Assembly (NCBI GenBank): GCA_002840835.1 | Contig: PHCQ01000016.1 | Coordinates: 1 to 64,000 of the forward strand | Direction: 5' to 3' | DNA from: Betaproteobacteria bacterium HGW-Betaproteobacteria-16 | GTDB taxonomy: Bacteria; Pseudomonadota; Gammaproteobacteria; Burkholderiales; Burkholderiaceae_C | DNA length: 64,000 nucleotides | Shown: piece after piece, positions 45,154 through 53,053 of the stretch | Layout: every line of letters begins with the position of its first letter | Numbering within the stretch: position 1 is the stretch's first letter | Made by a program: the position numbers and the translations under genes | Notes under the pieces: generated by a model | What the model was told of the DNA's origin: nothing | The model's database searches: none | What the model saw: only the letters and a program-made list of their open reading frames with translations

Positions 45154-46253
45154 GTGCTGCAACCCAAGCCGATACGCGGGCGACCATGGAGGCACCCGTG
45201 ATTGATCAAGCCAGACTCGAAGCCTTCTTCATGCGCACGGTCAATGACCTGTCTGCCGGTTACGCTGGCGTGATGGTCAGCCTGGGTGCCAAGCTGGGTC
45301 TGTACAAGGCGATGGCCGGGGCCGGCCCCATCAGCCCCAAGGAGCTGGCGTTGCGCGCGGAATGCGCCGAGCGCTATGTGCGCGAGTGGTTGAACGCGCA
45401 GGCCGCAGGCGGCTACGTCGACTACCACGCCATGAGTGAGACCTATGAACTGACGCCCGAACAGGCGATGGTGCTGGCCGACGAAGACAGCCCTGCCTAC
45501 ATCCCCTACGCGTGGAACGTGCCGGCTTCGATGTGGGCCGATGAGGACAAGGCCGTCCATGCGTTTCGCACAGGCAAGGGTGTTGCATGGGGCGACCATG
45601 CCGACCGCATGTACTGCGGCGTGGCGGCCTTCTACCGCAACGGCTATCGGGCCAGCCTGGTGCCGCAATGGCTGCCAGCGCTCGATGGTGTGGTGGCGAG
45701 GCTGGAAGCGGGCATTGAGGTGGCAGACGTGGGTTGCGGCCACGGCCATTCAACCGTGCTGATGGCGCAAGCCTTTCCAAGGTCCCGCTTCCACGGTATC
45801 GACACCCACGCGCTGTCAATTGCCGAAGCGAGGGTCAACGCGGCCAAGGCCGGTCTTGCCGAAAGGGTGAACTTCGAGATGGCAAGGGCTACCGATTACC
45901 CCAACCGGCGGTACGGACTCATCTGCTTCTTCGACACGCTGCACGACATGGGCGACCCGGTGGCGGCAGCGCGGTATGCGGCCGAGGTGTTGGCACCTGA
46001 TGGCACGGTGATGCTGATCGAGCCCTTCGCCAACGACCGGGTGGAAGACAACATCTCGCCGGTGGGGCGTCTGTACTACGCCGCTTCATCGGTGCTGTGC
46101 TGCGCCCATGCGATCTCTGAAGGTGGCAAGCTCGTGCTGGGCGCGCAGGCGGGCGAATCTCGCCTGGCGGAAGTGTTCCGCCGGGCTGGGTTCACGCGGT
46201 TTCGCCGGGCAGCCGAGACGCCATTCAACATGGTGCTGGAAGTGAGGCGTTGA
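45150..46253 (+). CDS. SAM-dependent methyltransferase with winged-helix N-terminus
   Basis: A 367-aa protein. Residues 25-110 form a winged-helix dimerisation-like region (LGAKLGLYKAMAG, then RYVREWLNAQAAGGYV), as in small-molecule O-methyltransferases. The SAM domain follows with VADVGCGHGHSTVLMAQAFP near 190 and CFFDTLHDMGDP near 267. The coupling to the haloperoxidase-family gene (ATGA) suggests both act on the same small molecule. The substrate is not identifiable. Confidence 0.85.
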   Translation: MSAATQADTRATMEAPVIDQARLEAFFMRTVNDLSAGYAGVMVSLGAKLGLYKAMAGAGPISPKELALRAECAERYVREWLNAQAAGGYVDYHAMSETYELTPEQAMVLADEDSPAYIPYAWNVPASMWADEDKAVHAFRTGKGVAWGDHADRMYCGVAAFYRNGYRASLVPQWLPALDGVVARLEAGIEVADVGCGHGHSTVLMAQAFPRSRFHGIDTHALSIAEARVNAAKAGLAERVNFEMARATDYPNRRYGLICFFDTLHDMGDPVAAARYAAEVLAPDGTVMLIEPFANDRVEDNISPVGRLYYAASSVLCCAHAISEGGKLVLGAQAGESRLAEVFRRAGFTRFRRAAETPFNMVLEVRR

Positions 46254-46254
46254 C

Positions 46255-46656
46255 ATGATGGCCCCGACTCAGGTTCGTTGGAGCGAAGTCGGCGGCCAGC
46301 GTTTGATGGATCGATTCACCACAGCCCGTGTCGAGTTGTGGATCACCGTGTTGTGCCTCAACTTCGCGCTGGCTGGAGTCTTAGCCATGGCCGTCGTGGT
46401 GGCGTATGGCTGGGGGCATGGGCAGTCGTGGTGGGCACGCTGGCTGTTGCTTGGCGTGCTGTTGACGCTGTGCACCAGCAAGCGCCTGTGCCAGAGCCTG
46501 TCCCCCCTGTTCTGGCTTCCCGCGTCTGCCCCGGATGCTCAACCCGAAGCGGCGTGTTTGTCACTTGCGCACATGCCTGAATCCATGACATGCCACGCGA
46601 TTGCGCGCGCTGGCTTGTCATGGCCACCGCTCCAGTTCCCCCGAAGTTGGACCTGA
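46255..46656 (+). CDS. Small hypothetical membrane protein
   Basis: A 133-aa open frame starting one base after the methyltransferase stop. Two hydrophobic segments lie near residues 28-51 and 61-76; the C-terminal third is soluble, with a few cysteines and prolines. No family is recognised. Tight spacing supports membership of the haloperoxidase operon, but the poor start signal and lack of a known family keep confidence moderate. Confidence 0.5.
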   Translation: MMAPTQVRWSEVGGQRLMDRFTTARVELWITVLCLNFALAGVLAMAVVVAYGWGHGQSWWARWLLLGVLLTLCTSKRLCQSLSPLFWLPASAPDAQPEAACLSLAHMPESMTCHAIARAGLSWPPLQFPRSWT

Positions 46657-46701
46657 ACACAGCGTGATGGTCGCTGGGGGGCGCGGGGGCAGCTCAGGGC
46701 G

Positions 46702-47307
46702 TCAAGCGTCGATCTGCATCGCCGGACGCGCCTGTACCTTCTGCAGCCAGGCCAGCGTCGTCGGGTGCTCGGCCACCGGCGCACCAATGTAGGCGCTGTA
46801 GCCGATCACCGAGGCCACGATCAGGTCCACCAGCGTGTACTTGTCGCCAAGCATCCACGCCTGCTGGTCCAGGCGGCCGTCGAGCACGGTCAGCAGTTCG
46901 TCCAGGCCTTTGTGTGCTGCGGTGCCATGCGCATCGGCGGGCGTGCCCAAATCTTTCGCCGCCTGCAGTCGAAACACCTGCGCACCGTAGGTCACGTAAG
47001 ACCATGTGCTCCATGCCATGGCCTGCAGGCGCTCAGGCGTACCTTCGGCGGGCCACAGACCGCTCTTGACGCCGTAGGTCTGACCCAGCCACATTTCGAT
47101 CGCCAGGGCCTCGAACATGGGCGCGCCGTCGACTGTCAGCGTAGGGACCTTGCCATTGGGGTTCAGGGCCAGGTATTCGGGCCGGCGCTGTTCCCCGGTG
47201 GTGATGTCGACCTTGACGCGCTCGTGCGGAACGTCCAGTTCGGTTAGGGCGCAGGCGACGGGGGAGGCGCTGGACATGGGGTGCCAGTAGAGAACGATCT
47301 TGGACAT
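46702..47307 (-). CDS. Glutathione S-transferase family protein
   Basis: A 201-aa GST. The N-terminal thioredoxin-like domain has the usual NPNGKVPTL loop near residue 48, with the cis-proline, and the EALAIEMWL segment that binds the gamma-glutamyl group. The C-terminal all-helical domain follows, with YTLVDLIVASVIGY near 158. GGAG is close to the ATG at 47307; a start at 47346 is less likely. It is divergent from a WYL regulator that probably controls it. Confidence 0.9.
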   Translation of the reverse strand: MSKIVLYWHPMSSASPVACALTELDVPHERVKVDITTGEQRRPEYLALNPNGKVPTLTVDGAPMFEALAIEMWLGQTYGVKSGLWPAEGTPERLQAMAWSTWSYVTYGAQVFRLQAAKDLGTPADAHGTAAHKGLDELLTVLDGRLDQQAWMLGDKYTLVDLIVASVIGYSAYIGAPVAEHPTTLAWLQKVQARPAMQIDA

Positions 47308-47337
47308 GAAGGGCTCCATTGAAGGGGTGGAAAGTCG

Positions 47338-47383
47338 TTTCGACACCGCGTCGAAAACGTGACTGCAATGTCGCTCCCATTGC
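47338..47383. promoter_or_regulatory. Two inverted repeats between GST and WYL regulator genes
   Basis: TTTCGAC-N5-GTCGAAA (47338-47356) and GCAATG-N7-CATTGC (47365-47383) lie in tandem in the 114-nt divergent spacer. Both are perfect and have operator-like size; they are candidate binding sites for the adjacent WYL-domain regulator. Confidence 0.5.
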
Positions 47384-47421
47384 GGACAATTTCGGCCCTC
47401 AATAAAAGGTAGAGTGCGAAC

Positions 47422-48402
47422 ATGCTTTCATCGTCTTCGCGCTTGCTTCGGGTGCTGTCGTTGTTGCAGACCCGTAGCCACTGGGCAGGCCCTGAACTGG
47501 CCGAGCGGCTGGAGGTGCACCCGCGCACGCTGCGGCGTGACATCGATCGACTTCGTGAGCTGGGCTACCCCATTCACGCGAGCAGCGGTGTGGCGGGTGG
47601 CTACGCGTTTCGCGCGGGGCAATCGCTGCCGCCGCTGCTGCTGGACGACGAAGAGGCGCTGGCCGTGGCCATTGCGCTGCAAATTGCCGCAGCGGGCACG
47701 GTGAGTGGTGTGGAAGAAAGCTCGCTGCGCGCGCTGGTGAAACTGGAGCAGGTGATGCCCACCCGCCTGCGCCGCCGCACCAACGCGCTGCGTTCGGCCA
47801 TCGTGCCAGTGCAGCGCATCGGGCCCACCATTGATGCCGGCGTGCTGGCCTCACTGGCCACGGCCTGCCGCGATCAGTTGCAGGTGGGCTTCAGCTACCG
47901 GGACCTGCGCGGTCAGGCCAGCGTGCGCACGGTGGAGCCGCATGGGCTGGTGCACACCGGCAATCACTGGTACCTGGTGGCCTGGGACCCGGCGCGCGAC
48001 GACTGGCGCACCTTCCGCATCGACCGCGTGCAGGGCGCGCCGCGCACGGGCGACCATTTCGCGCCGCGCCCGGCACCAGCGGGCGACCTGCGTGCCTACG
48101 TTACGGGTGCGATGACGGGTGTGCACCAGGGTGATCAGGCGCGCGTGGTGCTGCACCGGTCGCGAGATGTGATGCTGCGCACCATTCCCCCCAGCGCTGC
48201 CACGCTGGAGGCCATTGACGGTGAACATTGCCTCATGCTGTGCAGTGCGGGCCAGCTGGATTCGCTGGTCTACTGGCTCATGGCGCTGGACGTGGACTTT
48301 GACGTGCTGGCCCCGCCTGTGCTCAAAGAGCGCCTGCGCGTGGCCAGCGAGCGGGTGGCGAGCAGCCTGGCCCGCGCTGAACGCAGCGGCGCATCAGCCT
48401 GA
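47422..48402 (+). CDS. YafY-type HTH/WYL-domain transcriptional regulator
   Basis: A 326-aa regulator. Residues 5-58 form an HTH (RLLRVLSLLQ, LEVHPRTLRRDIDRLRELGY), residues 60-130 form a linker, and the WYL ligand-sensing domain spans about 140-225 (GNHWYLVAWDPARDDWRTFR), followed by a WCX-like C-terminal part. Such proteins regulate stress and detoxification genes. The divergent GST gene is the likely target. It converges on mltB with only 4 nt between the stops. Confidence 0.9.
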   Translation: MLSSSSRLLRVLSLLQTRSHWAGPELAERLEVHPRTLRRDIDRLRELGYPIHASSGVAGGYAFRAGQSLPPLLLDDEEALAVAIALQIAAAGTVSGVEESSLRALVKLEQVMPTRLRRRTNALRSAIVPVQRIGPTIDAGVLASLATACRDQLQVGFSYRDLRGQASVRTVEPHGLVHTGNHWYLVAWDPARDDWRTFRIDRVQGAPRTGDHFAPRPAPAGDLRAYVTGAMTGVHQGDQARVVLHRSRDVMLRTIPPSAATLEAIDGEHCLMLCSAGQLDSLVYWLMALDVDFDVLAPPVLKERLRVASERVASSLARAERSGASA

Positions 48403-48406
48403 TGTC

Positions 48407-49597
48407 TCAGCTGCCCCGCAGCGCGCGCAAGATCTTCTGCCCGCCGCGACCGGTCGCTTCATGGCCCAGGCGTTCCTGCTCCAGCTTGATCGCGGCGCGG
48501 CTTTTTTCGCCCAGCATGCCATCCACCTCACCAATCTCGTGCCCGCGCAGAATCAGCAGGCCTTGCAGCTCGCGGCGTTCGGCGCGCGATATGCCGGGGT
48601 CGTCGGTGGGCCAGGGGGTGGTGAAGGGGCCGTCACCGCGCAGGCGGTCGGCCAAGTGGGCGATGGCCAAGCCGTAGCTCTCGGCGGCGTTGTAGCTGTA
48701 GATGGCGTCGAAGTTGCGCAGCACCAGAAAAGCCGGGCCTTCGGCGCCGGCGGGGGTCATGAGACCCGCACTGCCCAGGCCGGTGGGCAAGGGCGATCCG
48801 TCCACACGCCGCAGCCCGCGCGAGGCCCATTCGCTCATGGGCCGCTTGGTCCGTCGGCCTTCGCCGCTCACGTTGGTGCCGGCCGGCAGGCGCACTTCAA
48901 AGCCCCAGGGCTGGCCGGTCTGCCAACCAGCCTTCTGCAGGAAGTTGGCCGTGGAGGCGAGGGCGTCCACGGTGCTGTCCATCAGGTCTGCCTTGCCGTC
49001 GCCGTCAAAGTCCACCGCCAGTCGCTCGAAGGTGCTGGGCATGAATTGCGTGTGACCAAACGCACCTGCCCACGACCCCACAAAACGTTCAGGTGCGATG
49101 TGCCCGGCCTGCAGGATGCGCAGCGCAGCAAACAGCTCTGTGCGGAAATACGTCTGCCGCCGCCCGAAGCAGGACAAGGTGCCCAGTGACTGCACCAGCG
49201 GCGACTTGCCAAACGTTTGCCCGAAGTTGCTTTCCACACCCCACACCGCCACCACGGTCGCGGGGTCCACGCCATAGCGCTCCTGCACACGGGCCAGTGT
49301 GTCGGCATGCTGTTCCAGCAAGGCCCGCCCCTCGGCCACCCGCTCCTCGTCCACCAGTCCTGCCAGGTAATCCCAGATCGCAGTGCGGAACTCGGGCTGG
49401 AAGTTCAGCTTGTCGATCACACTCATGTCGGGCGCCAGGCCCTGCGTGTGAAGCGTGAACGTAGCGTCCTGTACACCCGCTGCACGGGCAGGCGCACGCA
49501 AGGTGTTCAGGCAGTTTTCAAACTCGGTGTTTTGCGCCAACGCGGGCACAGCGAGCAGGGCAGCACAAAGCAATGAAGAAGTTCGGAAAAGTGTCAT
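48407..49597 (-). CDS. mltB: Lytic murein transglycosylase B family
   Basis: A 396-aa periplasmic enzyme that cleaves peptidoglycan glycan strands to 1,6-anhydro products. A signal peptide covers residues 1-21 (cleavage after ALA). The SLT_2 catalytic domain has VWGVESNFGQTFG with catalytic E122, and AGAFGHTQFMPSTF near 184. A peptidoglycan-binding domain ends the protein (LQGLLILRGHEIGEVDGMLG). The ATG at 49597 is preferred over 49624. No lipobox is seen, so it is a soluble form. Confidence 0.92.
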   Translation of the reverse strand: MTLFRTSSLLCAALLAVPALAQNTEFENCLNTLRAPARAAGVQDATFTLHTQGLAPDMSVIDKLNFQPEFRTAIWDYLAGLVDEERVAEGRALLEQHADTLARVQERYGVDPATVVAVWGVESNFGQTFGKSPLVQSLGTLSCFGRRQTYFRTELFAALRILQAGHIAPERFVGSWAGAFGHTQFMPSTFERLAVDFDGDGKADLMDSTVDALASTANFLQKAGWQTGQPWGFEVRLPAGTNVSGEGRRTKRPMSEWASRGLRRVDGSPLPTGLGSAGLMTPAGAEGPAFLVLRNFDAIYSYNAAESYGLAIAHLADRLRGDGPFTTPWPTDDPGISRAERRELQGLLILRGHEIGEVDGMLGEKSRAAIKLEQERLGHEATGRGGQKILRALRGS

Positions 49598-49696
49598 CGC
49601 GGTTCGGGGCGGGAAGCTCAACAAAGTTCAGAGAGGCGAAGAAGGAAAGGCAAACAGACGTTTTTTCGGTAAGCACGCCATGGCGGAGCGAAGTGC

Positions 49697-49808
49697 CCCA
49701 TCCAGGGCACCCGTGGATCTGGCTTTGCCAGTCCACAGGGTGCGTCCCCCTGCCCAGCGGCGAAGCCGCGCCAGAGCGGGGGGAAGCCGCGCAGCGGCGC
49801 AGGGGGGT
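49697..49808 (-). repeat. Three-hairpin 3' repeat, copy F
   Basis: Read on the minus strand it follows the beta-CASP gene stop by about 16 nt: CTGCGCCGCTGCGCGG, a C-run/G-run hairpin around GCGGCTTCGCCGC, then a GCACCC...GGGTGC hairpin enclosing CTGGCAAAGCCAG, ending CCTGGATGGG. It also lies upstream of mltB. A short GGCAGGCCGTCAGGCCTGCC palindrome at 49815-49834 overlaps the gene's last codons. Confidence 0.82.
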
Positions 49809-49824
49809 GATCCATGGCAGGCCG

Positions 49825-51189
49825 TCAGGCCTGCCATGTGCTCCCATGCTCCGGCACCAGCGCCTGCCAGCGCAACTCGTTTTCAATGCGGTAGCGCAGC
49901 CGGTCTGATGCCTCCGGGTCGCCGTGCACCACGAACACGCGCCGCGGGGCGCCGGGCAGTGCGCGCAACCACGTCAGCAGCTGGCCAGCGTCGGCATGGG
50001 CAGAGGCGGAAGCGAGTTGCACGATCTCGGCGCGCACGGGAATGTCTTTGCCGTGGATGCGCAACTGGGTGGCCGCATGGGCAAGGCTGGCGCCGCGCGT
50101 GCCGGGCGCCTGGTAGCCGGTGAGCAGCACCATGTTGCGATGGTCGCTCAGGTACTTGGCCAGGTGGTGAAGCACGCGCCCGCCCGTGGCCATGCCGCTG
50201 GCAGAGATGATCACCTTCGGACCATGCTGCAGGGCGATGGCCTTGGATTCGTCGGGCGTGCGCGTCATGGTGGCCACGGTGGCCATGGCGTGGCACTGGG
50301 CTGCGTTCAATCGGTGCTCACCCAGATGCTGGGCAAACAGCTCGGTGCTGTGGATGGCCATGGGGCTGTCCAGGTACACCGGCAGTCCGCTCGGCAGGGC
50401 GCCTGCGGCCTTGAGTTCGGCGATGGCGTGCAGCAGCGCCTGTGCCCGGCCCACGGCAAACGCGGGCACCACAGCCGTACCGCCACGCGCGGCCACGCGC
50501 TGCAGGGCAGGGCCCAGTTCGGCCAGCACGTTTTCGTCGGGGTGCTCACGGTCGCCGTAAGTGGATTCACACACCACCACGTCGGCCGCTGGCGGGTTCT
50601 CAGGGGCCAGCATGATGGCATCGTCCGGCCGACCCAGATCGCCAGAAAACAAAATGCGCCGCCCGCCCACTTCCAGCAGCAGGCTGGCTGCACCCAGAAT
50701 GTGGCCGGCGCCGGAGAAGCGAGCCGTCCACCCATGCACCGGCTCGAAAGCCTGGTTCATGCGGGCGGTGCGGATCAGCTTCAAGCTGCGGCGTGCGTCG
50801 TCTTCGGTGTAAAGCGGCAGCGCCGGTGCGTGTTTGGAAAAACCTTTGCGGTTGGCAAACGCCGCGTCTTCTTCCTGAATGTGGCCGCTGTCAGGCAACA
50901 GGATCTGCGCCAGATCACGCGTGGCAGGGGTGGTCCACACCTTGCCATGAAAGCCTTCGTTGGCCAGCAGCGGCAGGTAGCCACTGTGGTCCAGGTGGGC
51001 GTGCGTGAGGATCACCGCACCAATGTGGTTCGGCAGCACCGGCAAGGGGTCGCGGTTGCGAAGCCGCAGCTGCTTGTAGCCCTGAAACAGGCCGCAGTCC
51101 ACCAGCACGCTGTGCCCATCGTGCTCCACCAGATACTTGGAGCCGGTGACGGTGCCAGCACCGCCGAGGAATCGAATGTGTACGCTCAT
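49825..51189 (-). CDS. MBL-fold / beta-CASP RNA-processing-type hydrolase
   Basis: A 454-aa metallo-beta-lactamase-fold protein. The zinc motif THAHLDHSG has H63, H65, D67 and H68. Further ligands lie in FSGAGHILGAA near 155 and FSGDLGR near 176. A beta-CASP insert (SPMAIHSTELF near 270) and an RNA-specificity C-terminal region with HADAGQLLTWL near 397 follow. The family resembles CPSF73-like exonucleases and is probably cytoplasmic RNA-acting; the natural substrate is unknown. Confidence 0.92.
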   Translation of the reverse strand: MSVHIRFLGGAGTVTGSKYLVEHDGHSVLVDCGLFQGYKQLRLRNRDPLPVLPNHIGAVILTHAHLDHSGYLPLLANEGFHGKVWTTPATRDLAQILLPDSGHIQEEDAAFANRKGFSKHAPALPLYTEDDARRSLKLIRTARMNQAFEPVHGWTARFSGAGHILGAASLLLEVGGRRILFSGDLGRPDDAIMLAPENPPAADVVVCESTYGDREHPDENVLAELGPALQRVAARGGTAVVPAFAVGRAQALLHAIAELKAAGALPSGLPVYLDSPMAIHSTELFAQHLGEHRLNAAQCHAMATVATMTRTPDESKAIALQHGPKVIISASGMATGGRVLHHLAKYLSDHRNMVLLTGYQAPGTRGASLAHAATQLRIHGKDIPVRAEIVQLASASAHADAGQLLTWLRALPGAPRRVFVVHGDPEASDRLRYRIENELRWQALVPEHGSTWQA

Positions 51190-51220
51190 GCGGGCATCTT
51201 ACGCCCCGCGCGTATGCTCA

Positions 51221-51284
51221 GCGACCGCCGCGCCGGGCCAGCCCCCTCAGGGGCAGCGACCCGCGCAGCGGCGGAGCGTGGGGG
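51221..51284 (-). repeat. Three-hairpin 3' repeat, copy G (short/degenerate)
   Basis: Read on the minus strand it begins just after the ZIP transporter stop: GCCCCCACGCTCCGCCGC, then GCCCCTGAGGGGGC as the central hairpin, and a remnant of the third arm. It is shorter than copies A-F but in the same position and orientation relative to its gene. Confidence 0.6.
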
Positions 51285-51285
51285 C

Positions 51286-52314
51286 TCAGCCCAAAGCTGC
51301 ATCCAGCATCAGCATGAACACAAACCCCGCCATCAGCGTGACCGAGGCCAGGCTCTCGAATCCGTTGCGGTGCGTTTCGGGAATGATCTCGTGGCTCACC
51401 ACAAAGATCATGGCGCCTGCCGCCACCGCCAGACCTACCGGGTAAAACGCCGGCAGGCTGCCCAGCACCCACAGCCCCAGGATGGCGCCCAGCGGCTCGG
51501 CCAGGCCAGAGAGCGCCGCGACGCCCCACGACAAGGCCGCGCTCTTGCCCAGCGAGCGCAACGCCATGGCCACGATCAGACCTTCCGGCATGTTCTGCAG
51601 GCCAATTGCCAGCGCCACTGAAGCGCCGGCCTGTGCTGCACCGGCAGCGTCAACACCCAGCCCTGCGCCCGAATACGCCGCACCCACCGCAAGCCCCTCA
51701 GGCACGTTGTGGATCAGGATGGCCAGCACCATCAGCCAGGCCCGCTGAGCATTCGCCGCTTCGCCGCCCGCCGACCACTGCCCGGCGTGGCCGGGCGCTG
51801 CCGGCGGCAGCACGGCATGTTCGTGCGGCATGGCCTTGTCGATCGCCAGCATCAGGCCCATGCCCAGCAGCAAGCCCACTGCCGTGAGCCCGGCCGCGCC
51901 TGTTTGCGCCGCACCGGTGGCGGCCATCATGGCCTGTCCGGATTCCAGCGAGGGCAGCAACAGCGCAAATATGGCCGCCGCCAGCATCACACCCGCTGCG
52001 AAAGCCATCAGCGCCGATTCCTGCCGCTTGCTCACCCGCTGCACCAGAAACACCGGCAAGGCCCCTACCGCCGTGGCCAGTGCCGCGATCAGCGAGGCCT
52101 GCACCCCCGCCGTCATCGCGCTGCTGGCGCCCGTGGCATCCCACCAAAGGCGAGTGGGCCCCCAGAAGGTGCTGCCAGCCACCAACCCTGCCATCAACAG
52201 CAGGCCCGCGCCCAGTGCCAGCAAGGCGTTGCGCAGGGCGTGAGGCGGCAAGGGAAGCTCCAGTTGTTGAATCTGGAACCAGGCGGGCTGCAGCTGGCGG
52301 ATGAGGGCGGTCAT
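51286..52314 (-). CDS. ZIP family metal transporter
   Basis: A 342-aa membrane protein with about eight to nine hydrophobic segments, including an N-terminal helix not present in the shortest ZIPs. The metal-transport helices carry AILIHNVPEGLAVG near residue 207 and IGLQNMPEGLIVAMALR near 242, the paired motif of ZIP transporters. A His/Ala-rich loop (MPHEHAVLPPAAPGHAG near 169) lies in the variable loop. Zinc is the most likely substrate, but iron or manganese is possible. The ATG at 52314 is preferred over 52482. Confidence 0.9.
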   Translation of the reverse strand: MTALIRQLQPAWFQIQQLELPLPPHALRNALLALGAGLLLMAGLVAGSTFWGPTRLWWDATGASSAMTAGVQASLIAALATAVGALPVFLVQRVSKRQESALMAFAAGVMLAAAIFALLLPSLESGQAMMAATGAAQTGAAGLTAVGLLLGMGLMLAIDKAMPHEHAVLPPAAPGHAGQWSAGGEAANAQRAWLMVLAILIHNVPEGLAVGAAYSGAGLGVDAAGAAQAGASVALAIGLQNMPEGLIVAMALRSLGKSAALSWGVAALSGLAEPLGAILGLWVLGSLPAFYPVGLAVAAGAMIFVVSHEIIPETHRNGFESLASVTLMAGFVFMLMLDAALG

Positions 52315-52554
52315 GGGCGGCTCTTGGATGGGAGGTCCGTTGGAATGGCTGTTCAGTGTGACAAAAACTATCGAAATTTGCCATTTGATTGACTCGATTG
52401 CGTTGATAGTCCTCAGTGGTGACCCACGCCGGCAATGCGCCGCCATAGGGACTGTGGGGCGATCCCGGCTTGGCTGGCACACTGCCGTGGGCCGTCCGGG
52501 CTATCCGAGGCAAGTCAAGCAAAGGACGCGGCGGAACCGCCGGGAGGAACAACG
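52315..52554. promoter_or_regulatory. Divergent intergenic region, ZIP transporter / leader-membrane protein
   Basis: 240 nt with no gene. It is AT-richer in 52355-52410 (GTGACAAAAACTATCG and neighbouring bases), consistent with divergent promoters. A strong GGGAGGA at 52542-52548 ends it and serves the leader ORF. Promoter boxes are not assigned. Confidence 0.35.
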
Positions 52555-52614
52555 ATGAACGAACACTTGGCAGCCATTCCACCCTCGGTAGGTCTTGAGG
52601 GTGGAATGGCATGA
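52555..52614 (+). CDS. Leader peptide coupled to downstream membrane protein
   Basis: A 19-codon frame (MNEHLAAIPPSVGLEGGMA) with the best Shine-Dalgarno sequence in this region, GGGAGGA at 52542-52548, seven nucleotides before its ATG. Its TGA overlaps the next ATG (ATGA at 52611-52614). Its second half is the RNA that forms the hairpin at 52573-52610. It contains a Pro-Pro pair at codons 9-10, a place where ribosomes pause. The likely role is translational coupling or attenuation; it is too small for a confident protein function. Confidence 0.55.
   Translation: MNEHLAAIPPSVGLEGGMA
52573..52610 (+). promoter_or_regulatory. Perfect 14-bp hairpin covering a ribosome binding site
   Basis: GCCATTCCACCCTC and GAGGGTGGAATGGC form a perfect 14-bp stem with a 10-nt loop, ending directly before the ATG at 52611. 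The only purine-rich sequence upstream of that start (GAGGGTGGA) is inside the stem, so the downstream gene should be poorly translated unless a ribosome on the leader ORF opens it. Confidence 0.75.
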
Positions 52615-53000
52615 GCATCTTCACAGCGCGCCCACAAAAGATCCTGGGCAATGTGGCACTGGCCAGCTTGTTGGCCGGTGTGCCTGCAGGCGCGTTCATG
52701 ACGCTCATCGCCAGGCTCTTTCTTCAGACCAACACCGCGTCATGGCTGGATTGGGTGCAGGAGCTCGGTATCGGGATGCTGCTGGGTCCCTTCTTCGTGT
52801 TTGTTGGCGGGGTCTTGCTGTTGGCACCCACCCTCAGTGTTTTGAGGCACCTGGGCAACGGCGGGCCGTTCTTTGTGTACGCCATCAGCGCCGTTGCAAG
52901 CCTGCTTGCGATGGCAGAAGGCTTGCGATTCGGGTTGGCGGTCGCGGTGTTTTCGTTGTCTGCGAGTTTTGTGTTTTGCCGCAGGGCCTACGCTGTTTGA
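52611..53000 (+). CDS. Small hypothetical membrane protein with coupled leader
   Basis: A 129-aa protein with four hydrophobic segments (near residues 14-36, 49-72, 86-100 and 104-120). No known family is recognised. The start lies in the ATGA overlap with the leader ORF and behind the RBS-blocking hairpin, so its synthesis appears to be translationally controlled. It converges on the sterol-desaturase-family gene. Confidence 0.6.
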   Translation: MSIFTARPQKILGNVALASLLAGVPAGAFMTLIARLFLQTNTASWLDWVQELGIGMLLGPFFVFVGGVLLLAPTLSVLRHLGNGGPFFVYAISAVASLLAMAEGLRFGLAVAVFSLSASFVFCRRAYAV

Positions 53001-53053
53001 GCAGAGGTGGGTGGATTTGTCGTCGATGGATCTTGGCTCTGCGCGACAGAAAA

